Assembly (NCBI RefSeq): GCF_003612555.1
Contig: NZ_RAZF01000001.1
Location: forward strand, 186,001 to 250,000
From: Acutalibacter sp. 1XD8-33
GTDB taxonomy: Bacteria > Bacillota > Clostridia > Oscillospirales > Acutalibacteraceae
Length of the DNA: 64,000 nucleotides
Direction: 5' to 3'
How positions within the stretch are numbered: position 1 is the stretch's first letter; every line of letters starts with the position of its first letter. The position numbers were made by a program, and so were the translations under genes. Shown in pieces: positions 43,935 to 52,725 of this stretch. Below the pieces are notes generated by a model that had not been told where the DNA came from, ran no database searches, and saw only the letters and a program-made list of their open reading frames with translations.

Positions 43935-45506
43935 TCAGGGCACCAGCTCCCGGCTCATATGGGTGGAGAGGACCTCCTCCTCGGTGAAGAGCTGGGCGGG
44001 AGGCTCCGGCCTGCCCACAAACTGCATATGGGGGTAGATCACCCGGAGGACCTCGTCGGGATATACCCAGTCAAAGAAGGCCTGAAGGGAGTTCGTGGCG
44101 GGGACCTCGTTGATCCGCTCGTATTGGCGGAAAACCGCCCCCGCGGACAGGGCAATGTCAAAGACCATAAACAGAGTGAACACAACCGTCAGGGGGCGGC
44201 CCAGCTTTTTGGGAACCTGCTCCAGCTTGCGGGAGACAATGGGATACAGGTCCTTCACCCACACCAGGCCCAGCACACCCCAGAACACGGAATACATCAG
44301 GTTGGTGCGCCCGCCCACGTTCAGCAGGGAGTCGCTATATTCCCAGGATACCGAGCCGAAGGCCACCTGCTGGAAGAGGCTGCACAGGTACTCGAAGGAG
44401 GCGCCCACCACCATGCTGGTGATGAAGATCAGCACGTCCCGCTGGTTGTACATCCGCCGCAGGAACAGGGTGATGGCCACCGCGCCGAAGCCGTAGACCA
44501 GGATGAAGGGCCCGATGACCACGCTGACCCGCAGCTCGAAGTGGTGGGGCGGCATGATCAGGGCGTAGACCGTCTCCAGGAACCAGCCCACCACGTTGCC
44601 CGCCATGAAGATCCAGAAGAGCTTCTCGTAGCAGATCAGGTAGGCGAAGGGCTTCTCCTGGCCGGGGGCCAGATGCTCCTCGTAGGCGGCCTCGGCGGCT
44701 TCGTTCCGGCGGCGGATGGCGTCCTTGGACTTGCGGCGGAATACGTCCAGGCTTTCCTGCAGGGCCTCCAGCTGTTCGTTATGCCGCAGGGAGCGCAGGT
44801 CGGGGAAGGCTTTGAGCAGGCGGCGGTGGAGCAGGTTGGAACGCAGGCTTTGCTCGTATTTCTCCCGGAGTTTTTCCGCGTCCATCTGTAGGACCTCTGC
44901 CCGCTTATGGGCAGAGGCGGTATGCCTGAACAGATCCTCTCCTAGCTTATCGGAACCCACCCTCAGCCGCTCAGAGACAAATTCCAGCATTTTCAGCTTG
45001 CGGTTCAGGCCAATGATGGCAACCACAGTAACGACCAAATCGGAGAGCAGAAGCCCGGACAGAACGGCCAGCAGGCCCCAGCCCATAGGCCTGGGAATGA
45101 GATTGACCAGATGGCTGGTGGCGGGTACCACAAAACGCACCACAACGGCCCCGGCAAAGCCCCACAGAACAGAAAAGCGCAAGCAGATATAGCCGTTCAG
45201 GTTGTGGGGCTCATTGGAATAGTCCCACCATTTTTGCCGGAAAATCTTTTCCAGTAGATATCCGGCAGCCCACTCCAGGGCGGAGCCAAGAATCATAGAG
45301 CCGATCATCAGCGCGGCAAGGCTTCCCTGAAAAGGGCGCATGAAGAAGGCGATCAGCACAACGCCCAGACCATATATGGGACAAACGGGACCGTTGAGAA
45401 AGCCCCGGTTTACAAAGCGTTTCTCAATAGCGGCGGCATAGACCACTTCACCGCACCACCCTAGAAAAGCATAGATAAAAAAGCAAGATAAATAGGTATA
45501 TGCCAT
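43935..45506 (-). CDS. CmpB-type putative ABC transporter permease, duplicated
   Basis: A 523-residue membrane protein made of two copies of the PF06541-like (ABC_trans_CmpB) unit. The N-terminal half (about 1-190) has NGPVCPIYGLG and WWDYS; the C-terminal half (about 300-470) has VVIGPFILVYGFG and VSWEYS; each ends in a similar SVLWGFAG / SVFWGVLG segment. A charged helical cytoplasmic stretch of about 110 residues joins them. The transported substrate and any partner are unknown, and no ATPase gene is adjacent. The ATG has GGGGAGGGG upstream. The leader contains a 127-bp insertion. Confidence 0.8.
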   Translation of the reverse strand: MAYTYLSCFFIYAFLGWCGEVVYAAAIEKRFVNRGFLNGPVCPIYGLGVVLIAFFMRPFQGSLAALMIGSMILGSALEWAAGYLLEKIFRQKWWDYSNEPHNLNGYICLRFSVLWGFAGAVVVRFVVPATSHLVNLIPRPMGWGLLAVLSGLLLSDLVVTVVAIIGLNRKLKMLEFVSERLRVGSDKLGEDLFRHTASAHKRAEVLQMDAEKLREKYEQSLRSNLLHRRLLKAFPDLRSLRHNEQLEALQESLDVFRRKSKDAIRRRNEAAEAAYEEHLAPGQEKPFAYLICYEKLFWIFMAGNVVGWFLETVYALIMPPHHFELRVSVVIGPFILVYGFGAVAITLFLRRMYNQRDVLIFITSMVVGASFEYLCSLFQQVAFGSVSWEYSDSLLNVGGRTNLMYSVFWGVLGLVWVKDLYPIVSRKLEQVPKKLGRPLTVVFTLFMVFDIALSAGAVFRQYERINEVPATNSLQAFFDWVYPDEVLRVIYPHMQFVGRPEPPAQLFTEEEVLSTHMSRELVP

Positions 45507-45530
45507 AAAAGCCCCTCCCCGCAGATTAAG

Positions 45531-45657
45531 AGCCTATCCCCAAATAGCCCGCACACAGCTTTCACTTGTCAATCGCGAGATTGACTGCGCGCAATCTGTG
45601 CGTTCTGGCGCAAAATCTGACAGCGCAATTTGCACACGTCTTATTTCAGGATAGGCT
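45531..45657. mobile_element. MITE-like element with 5-bp target duplication
   Basis: A 127-bp element bounded by inverted repeats AGCCTATCCNNAAATA (16 positions, two mismatched) and flanked by direct repeats TTAAG at 45526-45530 and 45658-45662. It encodes nothing and contains an internal hairpin CAATC-gcga-GATTG. Size, ends and target duplication fit a miniature inverted-repeat element moved by a transposase elsewhere. Confidence 0.75.
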
Positions 45658-45666
45658 TTAAGAATT

Positions 45667-45695
45667 ATTTTATCAGAATATCATAGGGTTGTAAA
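45667..45695 (-). promoter_or_regulatory. Promoter of the CmpB-type gene
   Basis: On the minus strand TTTACA (45695-45690), a 17-bp spacer, TAAAAT (45672-45667), with TGA directly before the -10 (extended -10). The start point would be near 45660, at the edge of the inserted element, so the element is transcribed as the leader. Confidence 0.65.
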
Positions 45696-45699
45696 GGGG

Positions 45700-47220
45700 T
45701 TATCCTCTTTCAACTTTCTTACATATTTCCGGCAAATACTCTATCACATCCGTAGGCAGCATGGATCTGGCTGAGAGAGCGTCCCGGCAGAGATCCCCAC
45801 AGAGGCCATGGAGAAAGGCCCCGGCCTGGGCGGCGGAGAAGGGCGAAAGCCCTTGGGCCATCAGCGCGCCGGTGATTCCGGTCAGCACGTCGCCGCTGCC
45901 TCCCTTGGCCATGCCAGGATTACCGGTGGAGTTCAGAGCCAGCCTTCCTTCCGGGGAGGCGATGACAGTGCCCGCGCCCTTTAACAGAGCCGTGCCCCCG
46001 GAAATCTCTGCCAGCAGCCGGGCCGTTCCGATGCGGTCGCGCTGGATTTCCGAGACAGAGTGCCCGGTAAGCCGGGCAGCTTCTCCTGGATGGGGCGTGA
46101 TGAGCAGGGGGACGCCTAGGCTCTTCAGGGGGAAGCCGGAGCGTGCGCAGTGATTCAGGGCGTCCGCGTCCAGCAGCAAGGGGACCCGGCATTGGGAGAA
46201 GAGGATGGGGCAGAGGAGGTCCGCCAGGGCACCCAGCCCACAGCCCGCCGCGCAGGCGGTGGCCGCTTGCAGTGCGGATTCCAGGCGGCTGGCGGCGGCT
46301 TGGGGATCCTCCAGGTCCAGGACGGTGAACACCGCCTCTGGGACCGCCGGGGCCAGCAGGGAGTAGATCCGGGCGTCGGCGGCAATGTCCACCAACCCCA
46401 CGCCCGAGCGCAGGGCGGCCCGCGCGGCCATGATGCAGGCTCCGGCCATGCCGTAGCTCCCGCAGACCAGGAGCAGACGACCCATGCTGCCCTTATTGGT
46501 CTGGACGTCCGGGCGGGGGAGCAGGGCCCGCACCTGTTCCAGGGTGGTGAGGCTGGCCCCGGTCTGGGCGGAATCTACCAGAGCGGGAGGCAGACCCACC
46601 TGCCGGACCACGGTCTCTCCGGCGAATTCCTTGGCGGGATAGCTCTGATGGGCGGGCTTTTCCCCGGTGAAGGCCACAGTGACCTGGGCCCGAAAGCTGC
46701 CGGGGTCCGCCCGGCCGGTGTCACACTCCGTTCCGCTGGGCAGGTCGGCGGCCAGCCGGGGGCAGCCCAGGGCGTTGGCCAGGGCGAGGACGCGGGCACA
46801 GTGGGGGTCCAGGCTCCCGTGAAAGCCGAAGCCGAAGAGGCAGTCGATCACCAGGGCGCAGGGGGACAGAGCCGGACCGGCCAGGGAGGAGTTTTTGACA
46901 CAGTCGATCACCTGGACGGTGGGGGGCAGCCGGGAGAAAGCCTGCTGGGCGAGGCTGGTTTTGGGCAGCCCCTGCACCAGCACGATAGCACACCGGGCCC
47001 CCTCCTCAAAAAGAATCCGGGCGCAGACGAAGCCGTCCCCGCCGTTGTTTCCCCGGCCGCAGAGTAGAACCACCCCCTTCCCAGAGAGAGGCCCCCAGCG
47101 CTCCTGGGCCTCCCGGGCCAGGGCGGCTCCCGCGTTTTCCATCATCTGCTCCAGGCTGACGCCAAAACGAGCTCCGGCTGCCTCCAGATTTTGCATTTCC
47201 TCTTTGGAGAATAGCTTCAT
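45700..47220 (-). CDS. nnr: Bifunctional NAD(P)HX epimerase/dehydratase
   Basis: A repair enzyme of 506 residues that restores hydrated NADH and NADPH. The N-terminal YjeF-type epimerase domain (about 1-205) has LLCGRGNNGGDGFV; the C-terminal ADP-dependent dehydratase of ribokinase fold (about 220-500) has LITPHPGEAARL and NPGMAKGGSGDVLTG. Both active-site regions look intact. The ATG at 47220 has AAAGGAG about 8 bases upstream; a longer frame to 47271 has no such site. Confidence 0.93.
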   Translation of the reverse strand: MKLFSKEEMQNLEAAGARFGVSLEQMMENAGAALAREAQERWGPLSGKGVVLLCGRGNNGGDGFVCARILFEEGARCAIVLVQGLPKTSLAQQAFSRLPPTVQVIDCVKNSSLAGPALSPCALVIDCLFGFGFHGSLDPHCARVLALANALGCPRLAADLPSGTECDTGRADPGSFRAQVTVAFTGEKPAHQSYPAKEFAGETVVRQVGLPPALVDSAQTGASLTTLEQVRALLPRPDVQTNKGSMGRLLLVCGSYGMAGACIMAARAALRSGVGLVDIAADARIYSLLAPAVPEAVFTVLDLEDPQAAASRLESALQAATACAAGCGLGALADLLCPILFSQCRVPLLLDADALNHCARSGFPLKSLGVPLLITPHPGEAARLTGHSVSEIQRDRIGTARLLAEISGGTALLKGAGTVIASPEGRLALNSTGNPGMAKGGSGDVLTGITGALMAQGLSPFSAAQAGAFLHGLCGDLCRDALSARSMLPTDVIEYLPEICKKVERG

Positions 47221-47253
47221 TGGGCGCTCCTTTCTTGGTGGACGGCAAGGTCG

Positions 47254-47330
47254 TGGGCCTGCGCGGCCCACACCCCGCCAAACTTTTTGAAAAGAAGTTT
47301 AAGCCGTTACCTTCGGTAAGTCTCAAAAAC
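47254..47330 (-). other. Hairpin-rich gap segment before nnr
   Basis: The segment upstream of nnr holds GTGGGCC-tgcgc-GGCCCAC, an AACTT/AAGTT stem and TTACC-ttc-GGTAA in succession, and leads into repeat module C. It resembles the hairpin clusters at 58.9 and 61.2 kb in style but I find no long identical stretch. Confidence 0.3.
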
Positions 47331-47365
47331 TTTTACCCACTCCTCGCTTTGCTCGTCGTGAACGT
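47331..47365 (+). repeat. Intergenic repeat module C, copy 1
   Basis: 35 nt identical to 59091-59125, beginning TTTTACCCACTCC and ending CGTCGTGAACGT. It lies in the 660-bp gap between nnr and ribU. Confidence 0.8.
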
Positions 47366-47405
47366 TTTATAATGCTTTTCACCTAGCCTCAACACATTGC
47401 GCGGT

Positions 47406-47449
47406 CCAGGGGCGTTAGGCCCCTGGCGAGGTGTGGAGCAGAGCTCCAC
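47406..47449. other. Tandem hairpins in the nnr-ribU gap
   Basis: CCAGGGGC (47406-47413) pairs with GCCCCTGG (47419-47426), and GTGGAGC (47433-47439) with GCTCCAC (47443-47449). No T-tract follows, so they are not clear terminators. They lie between repeat module C and the ribU promoter. Confidence 0.5.
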
Positions 47450-47541
47450 GACCTTGCTGGAATGCGCGTTTCTATGCGCATGGAGGCCCCTACTACTTCA
47501 AAAAACACGCGTTTTGGACACTCCCCGCGTCTTTGGGGGTA

Positions 47542-47570
47542 TTGACATTTTTCCGCCGATACAATATAAT
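47542..47570 (+). promoter_or_regulatory. Perfect-consensus promoter of ribU
   Basis: TTGACA at 47542-47547, a 17-bp spacer and TATAAT at 47565-47570. Transcription starts just before the FMN riboswitch, which begins at about 47583. Confidence 0.9.
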
Positions 47571-47582
47571 AATACCAGCAAA

Positions 47583-47735
47583 AGGTCTTCGGGGCAAGGT
47601 GAAATTCCTGACCGGCAGTGATAGTCTGCGAGCGGAGCGGGGGAACCCGTGTTTCGCTGAACTGGTGAAATTCCGGTACCGACGGTGAGAAAACGCCGCG
47701 CTTGGCGCGGGTTTCGCAGTCCGGATGAGAGAAGA
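47583..47735 (+). ncRNA. FMN riboswitch (RFN element)
   Basis: The conserved aptamer segments appear in order: GGTCTTCGGGGCAAGGTGAA, ATTCCTGACCGGCAGTGAT, AGTCTGCGAGC, GTGAAATTCCGGTACCGACG and CAGTCCGGATGAGAGAAGAT. It precedes the riboflavin transporter ribU and binds FMN. A terminator follows at 47780-47816, so FMN is expected to stop transcription. Confidence 0.97.
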
Positions 47736-47779
47736 TCGCGGCGGGAGCTTTTCAGCTTCCGGCGCTGAATCTTGCCGTA

Positions 47780-47816
47780 AATCCCCCAGGCGTTTGACGC
47801 GTCCGGGGGATTTTTC
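47780..47816 (+). terminator. Expression-platform terminator of the FMN riboswitch
   Basis: AATCCCCC (47780-47787) pairs with GGGGGATT (47805-47812), with an inner GCGT/ACGC stem, followed by TTTTT. It lies between the aptamer and ribU. Confidence 0.88.
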
Positions 47817-47880
47817 TGTTGGAGTCGCAGATCGACTCATAGGACCTCTTTGCAGAAATGAATCTGAAAGGGTGTAGACA

Positions 47881-48513
47881 ATGGAGAACAGAAGCAACAT
47901 GGCACAGCAAGCAAAAACGTTGGAAGGAAGGAGCGGACGCGTCAACATAAGAAAATTAGCGGTGACGGCGGTGCTGGGCGCGGTGGCCGCAGCGCTGTAT
48001 TTTGTCGGATTCCATGTGCCGTTTATGCCCAGCTTTATTCAGCTGGACGTCTCGGAGCTTCCGGCGCTGATCGCGGCGTTCAGTATGGGTCCTTTGAGCG
48101 GCGTGGCGGTGTGCTTGATTAAGAACCTGGTGCATCTGCTGGCTACCTCTACCGGTGGCGTGGGGGAGCTGAGCAACTTCCTTTTAGGCGCGGCTTTCGT
48201 GCTGCCGGCAGGGTTGGTGTACCGGATGAAGAAAGATCGTGTGGGCGCGCTGATTGGAGCACTGGCCGGGGCCGTGGCCATGGCGGCGCTGAGTCTGCCG
48301 GTGAACTACTTTATCATCTACCCGGTCTACTTTAATTTTCTGCCAAAGGAAGCGATTATTCAGGCGTATCAGGCCATCAATCCCAACGTGAACAGCCTTC
48401 TGGACGCCCTGATCTGGTTTAACGTACCGTTTACCTTTGTAAAGGGGCTTTTGAGCGTTGTGGTTACATTCTTGATCTATAAACGGATCTCCCCTGTCAT
48501 CAAAGGCAAGTAA
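47881..48513 (+). CDS. ribU: ECF riboflavin transporter substrate-binding subunit RibU
   Basis: RibU is the membrane S-component that binds riboflavin; it needs the shared EcfA-EcfA'-EcfT energising module, which is encoded elsewhere. The 210-residue protein has about six membrane segments, the family start VTAVLGAVAAALYFVGFHVP and LDVSELPALIAAFSMGPLSG, and a terminal VTFLIYKRISPVIKG. The FMN riboswitch in its leader confirms the substrate class. The first 20 residues are a poorly conserved cytoplasmic tail. Confidence 0.94.
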   Translation: MENRSNMAQQAKTLEGRSGRVNIRKLAVTAVLGAVAAALYFVGFHVPFMPSFIQLDVSELPALIAAFSMGPLSGVAVCLIKNLVHLLATSTGGVGELSNFLLGAAFVLPAGLVYRMKKDRVGALIGALAGAVAMAALSLPVNYFIIYPVYFNFLPKEAIIQAYQAINPNVNSLLDALIWFNVPFTFVKGLLSVVVTFLIYKRISPVIKGK

Positions 48514-48518
48514 GACGA

Positions 48519-48552
48519 GCCGGGCCTTCTCCAGAAGAGAGGGCCCGGTTTT
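48519..48552 (+). terminator. Terminator of ribU
   Basis: CCGGGCC (48520-48526) pairs with GGCCCGG (48542-48548), a 15-base loop, followed by TTTTCC. It may also serve the convergent diguanylate cyclase gene. Confidence 0.75.
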
Positions 48553-48561
48553 CCGTCAGTT

Positions 48562-49965
48562 CTATTCTTTCGAGGCTTTTTCAGCGGGCGTCGGGATCCC
48601 TTCTTCATAAAAGCGGCAGCCGCACCGGCCGTTCTCCTTGGCTGCGTAGAGGGCGGCGTCAGCCTGGGCGTAGAGACTGTCGGAGAAGCCGCAGCTTGAA
48701 AAAGCGCCGCCAACGCTGAGGGAAACCGGAGGGGCGCCGTCTGTGGGCGCGAGCAGCGTATCGTTGATAGAGCGTATTTTGGCTTCTACCATAGGCTGGT
48801 GTTTGCAGTCAATGTCCGGCAAGATCACAGCGAATTCATCACCGCCGATTCTGGCGGGATAGTCTGTGGAACGGAAGCTCTCTTCCAGAAGCCGGGCCAC
48901 TTTTTTCAATACCAGATCGCCTGTTTCATGGCCATAGCCATCGTTGATCAGTTTGAATTTGTCCACATCAATGATAAGCAGCGCGAGAGCCTGGCTCTTG
49001 ACCTTGAGTACCTGCCGGACATGTTCAAAGGCTCCCCGGTTGATCAGGCCGGTTAAAGAGTCGTGCTCAGCCTGATGGCGCAGGAGGATCTCGTTGGCGG
49101 CGTTGATCTCGTAGATATCGTTATAGGTCAGGGCCAGATATTTGAACTCATAGGCTCCGGTGATCTCCATGCGCTTTTCTTTTTTAATGCAGTTTACATA
49201 GATTTGCAGGGGTTTGACAATTAAAAGGATAATCATGAGGAAGATGGAGATGTTCATCAAAAAGAGAATACTGAAGAGAATGCGCTCCATGGCCATGGAG
49301 CGGGCGAGATCGTCCATGCTGGACTGCTGGCCCTGCTGGGTGGAGGCCATGACGTCGCTGAGAAAGTAGCTGATATTGCTGGTAATCAACTGCTTTTTTG
49401 CCTGATATTCTGAGCCAAACACCTTTTCCCGGGCGGCCTCCAGCTGTTCTTCCGGGGAAAGGCGCTGATGGCCGGGAAAGATCTGGGTATCGGCCACTTC
49501 CTGGGGAAGAGAGGCAGGGTCCATACTCTGAGCCTCGGCCACCAGGCGCATGGAATAGATTTCCTGTTCCATCAGGCGGTTGGAATTTTCCAAGGCTTTT
49601 TCCATGTATTCCAAGGCTTCCGAGCTGGCCTGATCGGTAAGGCTGATCAGGGCGCGCTTCCGGCGGCGGGTTACATGGACCTCCTCAAAATAGTTTTCCA
49701 TATGTGCGGGATCCATGGTAACGGCGAACATCCTGGCCTGGTCGGTAAGGTAGTCGGAGGCCTCAGAGAGCATGGAGGCGTTTTCCTGACACTGTATGTA
49801 CAGATTGGTGGCCGTTACCATAGCCTGATAGTTTTGAGAAGCTCGATACGTGACGGCCAACAGCATAGTATACAGCAGACAAGAAAGGAAAATCATAATG
49901 AAGTTTACAGTACGCACCTTTATGCCTTTTACATGGGCTTTTTTTCTGGCGGGGGTCTTTTCCAT
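48562..49965 (-). CDS. Membrane diguanylate cyclase (GGDEF)
   Basis: A 467-residue protein predicted to make c-di-GMP. It has two membrane helices (about 20-45 and 230-260), between them a large helical extracytoplasmic sensor domain, and a C-terminal GGDEF domain (about 300-455). The catalytic GGDEF begins at residue 374 in ARIGGDEFAVI and the inhibitory RxxD site (R365-D368) is intact, so product inhibition is expected. The ATG at 49965 is preferred because AGGAGG lies 9 bases upstream; the ATG at 49974 is too close to it. A TATAAT with a weak -35 lies about 90 bp upstream. Confidence 0.93.
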   Translation of the reverse strand: MEKTPARKKAHVKGIKVRTVNFIMIFLSCLLYTMLLAVTYRASQNYQAMVTATNLYIQCQENASMLSEASDYLTDQARMFAVTMDPAHMENYFEEVHVTRRRKRALISLTDQASSEALEYMEKALENSNRLMEQEIYSMRLVAEAQSMDPASLPQEVADTQIFPGHQRLSPEEQLEAAREKVFGSEYQAKKQLITSNISYFLSDVMASTQQGQQSSMDDLARSMAMERILFSILFLMNISIFLMIILLIVKPLQIYVNCIKKEKRMEITGAYEFKYLALTYNDIYEINAANEILLRHQAEHDSLTGLINRGAFEHVRQVLKVKSQALALLIIDVDKFKLINDGYGHETGDLVLKKVARLLEESFRSTDYPARIGGDEFAVILPDIDCKHQPMVEAKIRSINDTLLAPTDGAPPVSLSVGGAFSSCGFSDSLYAQADAALYAAKENGRCGCRFYEEGIPTPAEKASKE

Positions 49966-50115
49966 TTGCAGCATCCTCCTAAAGGGGCTGAACTGTTTGA
50001 TTTTTTTCTGTCCTCTTGTTGGAAGCGAAAAGGACTACCCAAATTATAACCGATTCCGGCGGATTTGGATAGCCCTTTTTGCAAAATTTTCTAGATATCG
50101 TGTAAGAGAATAAAT

Positions 50116-52227
50116 TCAGGTACTGTACATGAGATCTGCATAACTGGGATAAGGCCAATACTTGCTGGAAACATTCTGTTCCATTTCATCAATGGTAGCC
50201 CGCAGACGGTTCATGGCGGGAATCACCTCGTCCCGGTAATGGGTGGCGGCGGTAAGGATATTTTGGCTCTGAGTTTTCGGATCCTCTACCATCAGGAGGA
50301 GTTCTTCCACTTGGCCATAGGCTTTGTCCAGCAGGGCGGAGAGTTTCTCTATCAGAGCGGTTTCAGCCACACAGGGCAGACCTGCCAGGATGGCGCGTTT
50401 GGCGCCCACAGCCTCCGCCAGGGAGGCAATATAGCTGCTTACCGCTGGCAAAATTTCCTGACGCACCATGCCGCCCATCGTAAGGCTTTCAATATTCAGC
50501 GTTTTAACGTACTCTTCCATGATCGTCTCATAGCGGGCTTCCATCTCGGCCTCGGTATAGACCCTGTGCCGGGCGAAGAGCTCCACGTTTTTCTGGTCCA
50601 GATATCGGGGCAGAGCGTCCACTGTGGTGCGCAGGTTCAGAAGCCCCCGGCGCTGGGCCTCCTGGACCCATTCCTCCGAGTAGCCGTCGCCGTTGAAGAT
50701 AATGCGCTTATGCTTCAGCACCACCTGGCGGACCAGAGCGGCAACCGCGGCGGGCAGGTCCGCCGCTCCTTCCAGCTCTCCGGTAAACTGCCGCAGCTCT
50801 TCGGCTACGATGGTATTCAGCATAATGTTGGGGCAGGCGATGGAAATCGCTGAGCCCAGAGAGCGGAACTCAAATTTGTTGCCGGTAAAGGCAAAGGGGG
50901 AGGTACGGTTCCGGTCGGTGGTATCCTTATTAAAATCGGGCAACACCCGCACGCCGGTTTCCAGCTTTTTCTCCTCCGTGCTCTGATAGGGCCGGCTATT
51001 TTCAATGGCCTCCAGCACGGCGGTGAGCTCATCCCCCAGGAAGATGGAGATGATGGTGGGCGGGGCCTCGTGGCCGCCCAGGCGGTGGTCGTTGCCGGCG
51101 GAAGCCACGGAAATCCGCAGCAGGTCCTGATATTCGTCTACACCCTTGATAACCGCCGCGAGAATCAGCAGGAAGGGGAGGTTTTCCCAGGGGCGCTTGC
51201 CGGGGTCCAAAAGGTTTTTGCCGGAGTCGGTGGAAAGGGACCAGTTGTTATGTTTGCCGCTGCCGTTTACTCCGGCAAAGGGCTTCTCGTGGAGCAGACA
51301 GACCAACCCGTGGCGTCCGGCCACAGTTTTCATCATTTCCATGGTGAGCTGATTGTGGTCGGTGGCGATGTTCGTGGTGCTGAAAATCGGGGCCAGCTCA
51401 TGCTGGGCGGGGGCAACCTCGTTGTGCTTGGTTTTGGCCAGCACGCCCAACTTCCACAGCTCCCGGTCCAGGTCCCGCATGAATTCCGCCACCCGGGGCT
51501 TAATGGCCCCATAGTAGTGGTCGTCCAGCTCCTGACCTTTGGGGGCTTTTGCCCCGAAAAGGGTGCGGCCTGTAAAGATCAAATCCTTGCGGCGATTGTA
51601 AAGCTCCTTGTCGATCAGGAAGTATTCCTGCTCTGGCCCCACGGTAGTGATGACCTGCTGGGTCTTTTCATCTCCAAACAGCCGCAGCATCCGGACTGCC
51701 TGGGTGCTCAGGGCCTCCATAGACCGGAGTAAAGGCGTTTTCTTATCAAGGATCTCGCCGCTATAGGAGCAGAATGCCGTGGGTATGTACAGGGAGTTGC
51801 CTTTCACAAAAGCATACGAGGTAGGGTCCCAGGCAGTGTAGCCTCGGGCCTCAAAGGTGGCGCGCAGTCCGCCGGAGGGGAAGGAGGAGGCGTCGGGTTC
51901 ACCTTTAATCAGCTCTTTGCCGGAGAACTGCATGATTACCCGACCGTCGCTGGTGGGGGAGATAAAGCTGTCGTGCTTTTCAGCGGTGATGCCATTCAGC
52001 GGCTGGAACCAGTGGGTATAGTGGGTGGCCCCCAACTCCACAGCCCAGTCCTTCATGGCAGAGGCCACGGCGTTGGCTACGTTTAAGTCCAGTTCCTTGC
52101 CTTCGTCGATGGTCTTGCGCAGAGACTTGTACACATCTTTTGGCAGACGCTCCATCATTACATCGTCGTTAAAGACGGCGCTGCCAAAAAGCTCTGGCAC
52201 AGATTTGCGGTTTTCACAGTTTCCCAT
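50116..52227 (-). CDS. glnN: Type III glutamine synthetase
   Basis: GSIII makes glutamine from glutamate, ammonia and ATP. At 703 residues it is the long GlnN form found in Bacteroides and Clostridia. Features include the opening [77 protein letters not shown] and the [20 protein letters not shown] stretch, all part of the active-site regions. The ATG at 52227 has GAGGGG upstream. A promoter and a hairpin leader lie before it. Confidence 0.97.
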   Translation of the reverse strand: MGNCENRKSVPELFGSAVFNDDVMMERLPKDVYKSLRKTIDEGKELDLNVANAVASAMKDWAVELGATHYTHWFQPLNGITAEKHDSFISPTSDGRVIMQFSGKELIKGEPDASSFPSGGLRATFEARGYTAWDPTSYAFVKGNSLYIPTAFCSYSGEILDKKTPLLRSMEALSTQAVRMLRLFGDEKTQQVITTVGPEQEYFLIDKELYNRRKDLIFTGRTLFGAKAPKGQELDDHYYGAIKPRVAEFMRDLDRELWKLGVLAKTKHNEVAPAQHELAPIFSTTNIATDHNQLTMEMMKTVAGRHGLVCLLHEKPFAGVNGSGKHNNWSLSTDSGKNLLDPGKRPWENLPFLLILAAVIKGVDEYQDLLRISVASAGNDHRLGGHEAPPTIISIFLGDELTAVLEAIENSRPYQSTEEKKLETGVRVLPDFNKDTTDRNRTSPFAFTGNKFEFRSLGSAISIACPNIMLNTIVAEELRQFTGELEGAADLPAAVAALVRQVVLKHKRIIFNGDGYSEEWVQEAQRRGLLNLRTTVDALPRYLDQKNVELFARHRVYTEAEMEARYETIMEEYVKTLNIESLTMGGMVRQEILPAVSSYIASLAEAVGAKRAILAGLPCVAETALIEKLSALLDKAYGQVEELLLMVEDPKTQSQNILTAATHYRDEVIPAMNRLRATIDEMEQNVSSKYWPYPSYADLMYST

Positions 52228-52291
52228 CAATAACCCCTCTTTCCGCAGATTCATTTTGTAGTTACTAAGCTACTACCATTATAAGGAGAAA

Positions 52292-52322
52292 GGCGCTGAA
52301 AGGTTCCCCCCCGTTCAGCGCC
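52292..52322 (-). promoter_or_regulatory. Leader hairpin upstream of glnN
   Basis: GGCGCTGAA (52292-52300) pairs with TTCAGCGCC (52314-52322), a 13-base loop. On the minus strand the stem is followed by TTTCTCCTT, so it could act as an attenuator between the promoter and glnN. Clostridial glutamine synthetase genes are sometimes controlled by ANTAR antiterminators, but I see no matching antiterminator gene here. Confidence 0.4.
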
Positions 52323-52336
52323 CTGCTTATGACTCT

Positions 52337-52365
52337 ATTTTAGTCCGCCGGAGGAGATTTGTCAA
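52337..52365 (-). promoter_or_regulatory. Sigma-A promoter of glnN
   Basis: On the minus strand TTGACA (52365-52360), a 17-bp spacer and TAAAAT (52342-52337). Transcription would start near 52330, giving a leader of about 100 bases that contains the hairpin at 52292-52322. The rest of the 52366-52650 gap shows nothing I recognise. Confidence 0.75.
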
Positions 52366-52650
52366 CGGGCCATGGGTATTTCTTTGGATTTTGCGGAGAT
52401 TGCCCAATACGCTGGGAAATTGGAGGGAAAATCTTATCAGAATTTTGAGCGGGCTTTGTTCTGGGAGTTAGAGAGCCTTTTACGGCCCAGATTATAAAGC
52501 GGTAATTCTTTATAAAAGCGGACGCTGTGAAGGAACATGGCTGTAATGTTTTAAACGCTGTAAAGAACGGGCGCGAGGATGAAAAGGCAGTCGGCCTTAT
52601 GGGCTTAGCACGAAAAAAACGGAGATTGATGGGAAAATGAAATTTTCCTC

Positions 52651-52679
52651 TTGCGCTCTGGCGCTGTTTCCTGTACAAT
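52651..52679 (+). promoter_or_regulatory. Sigma-A promoter of the car operon
   Basis: TTGCGC at 52651-52656, a 17-bp spacer and TACAAT at 52674-52679, 47 bp before the carA start. The leader is short and shows no PyrR-type attenuator. Confidence 0.6.
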
Positions 52680-52725
52680 ATAAGATTGAACAGGAAGAGG
52701 CAAAACGGAAAGGAAAGTGTTGCAT

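Noticed and set aside
52340-52678. 112-residue minus-strand frame upstream of glnN
   Set aside because: It overlaps the glnN and carA promoter regions, has no ribosome binding site and no recognisable domain.
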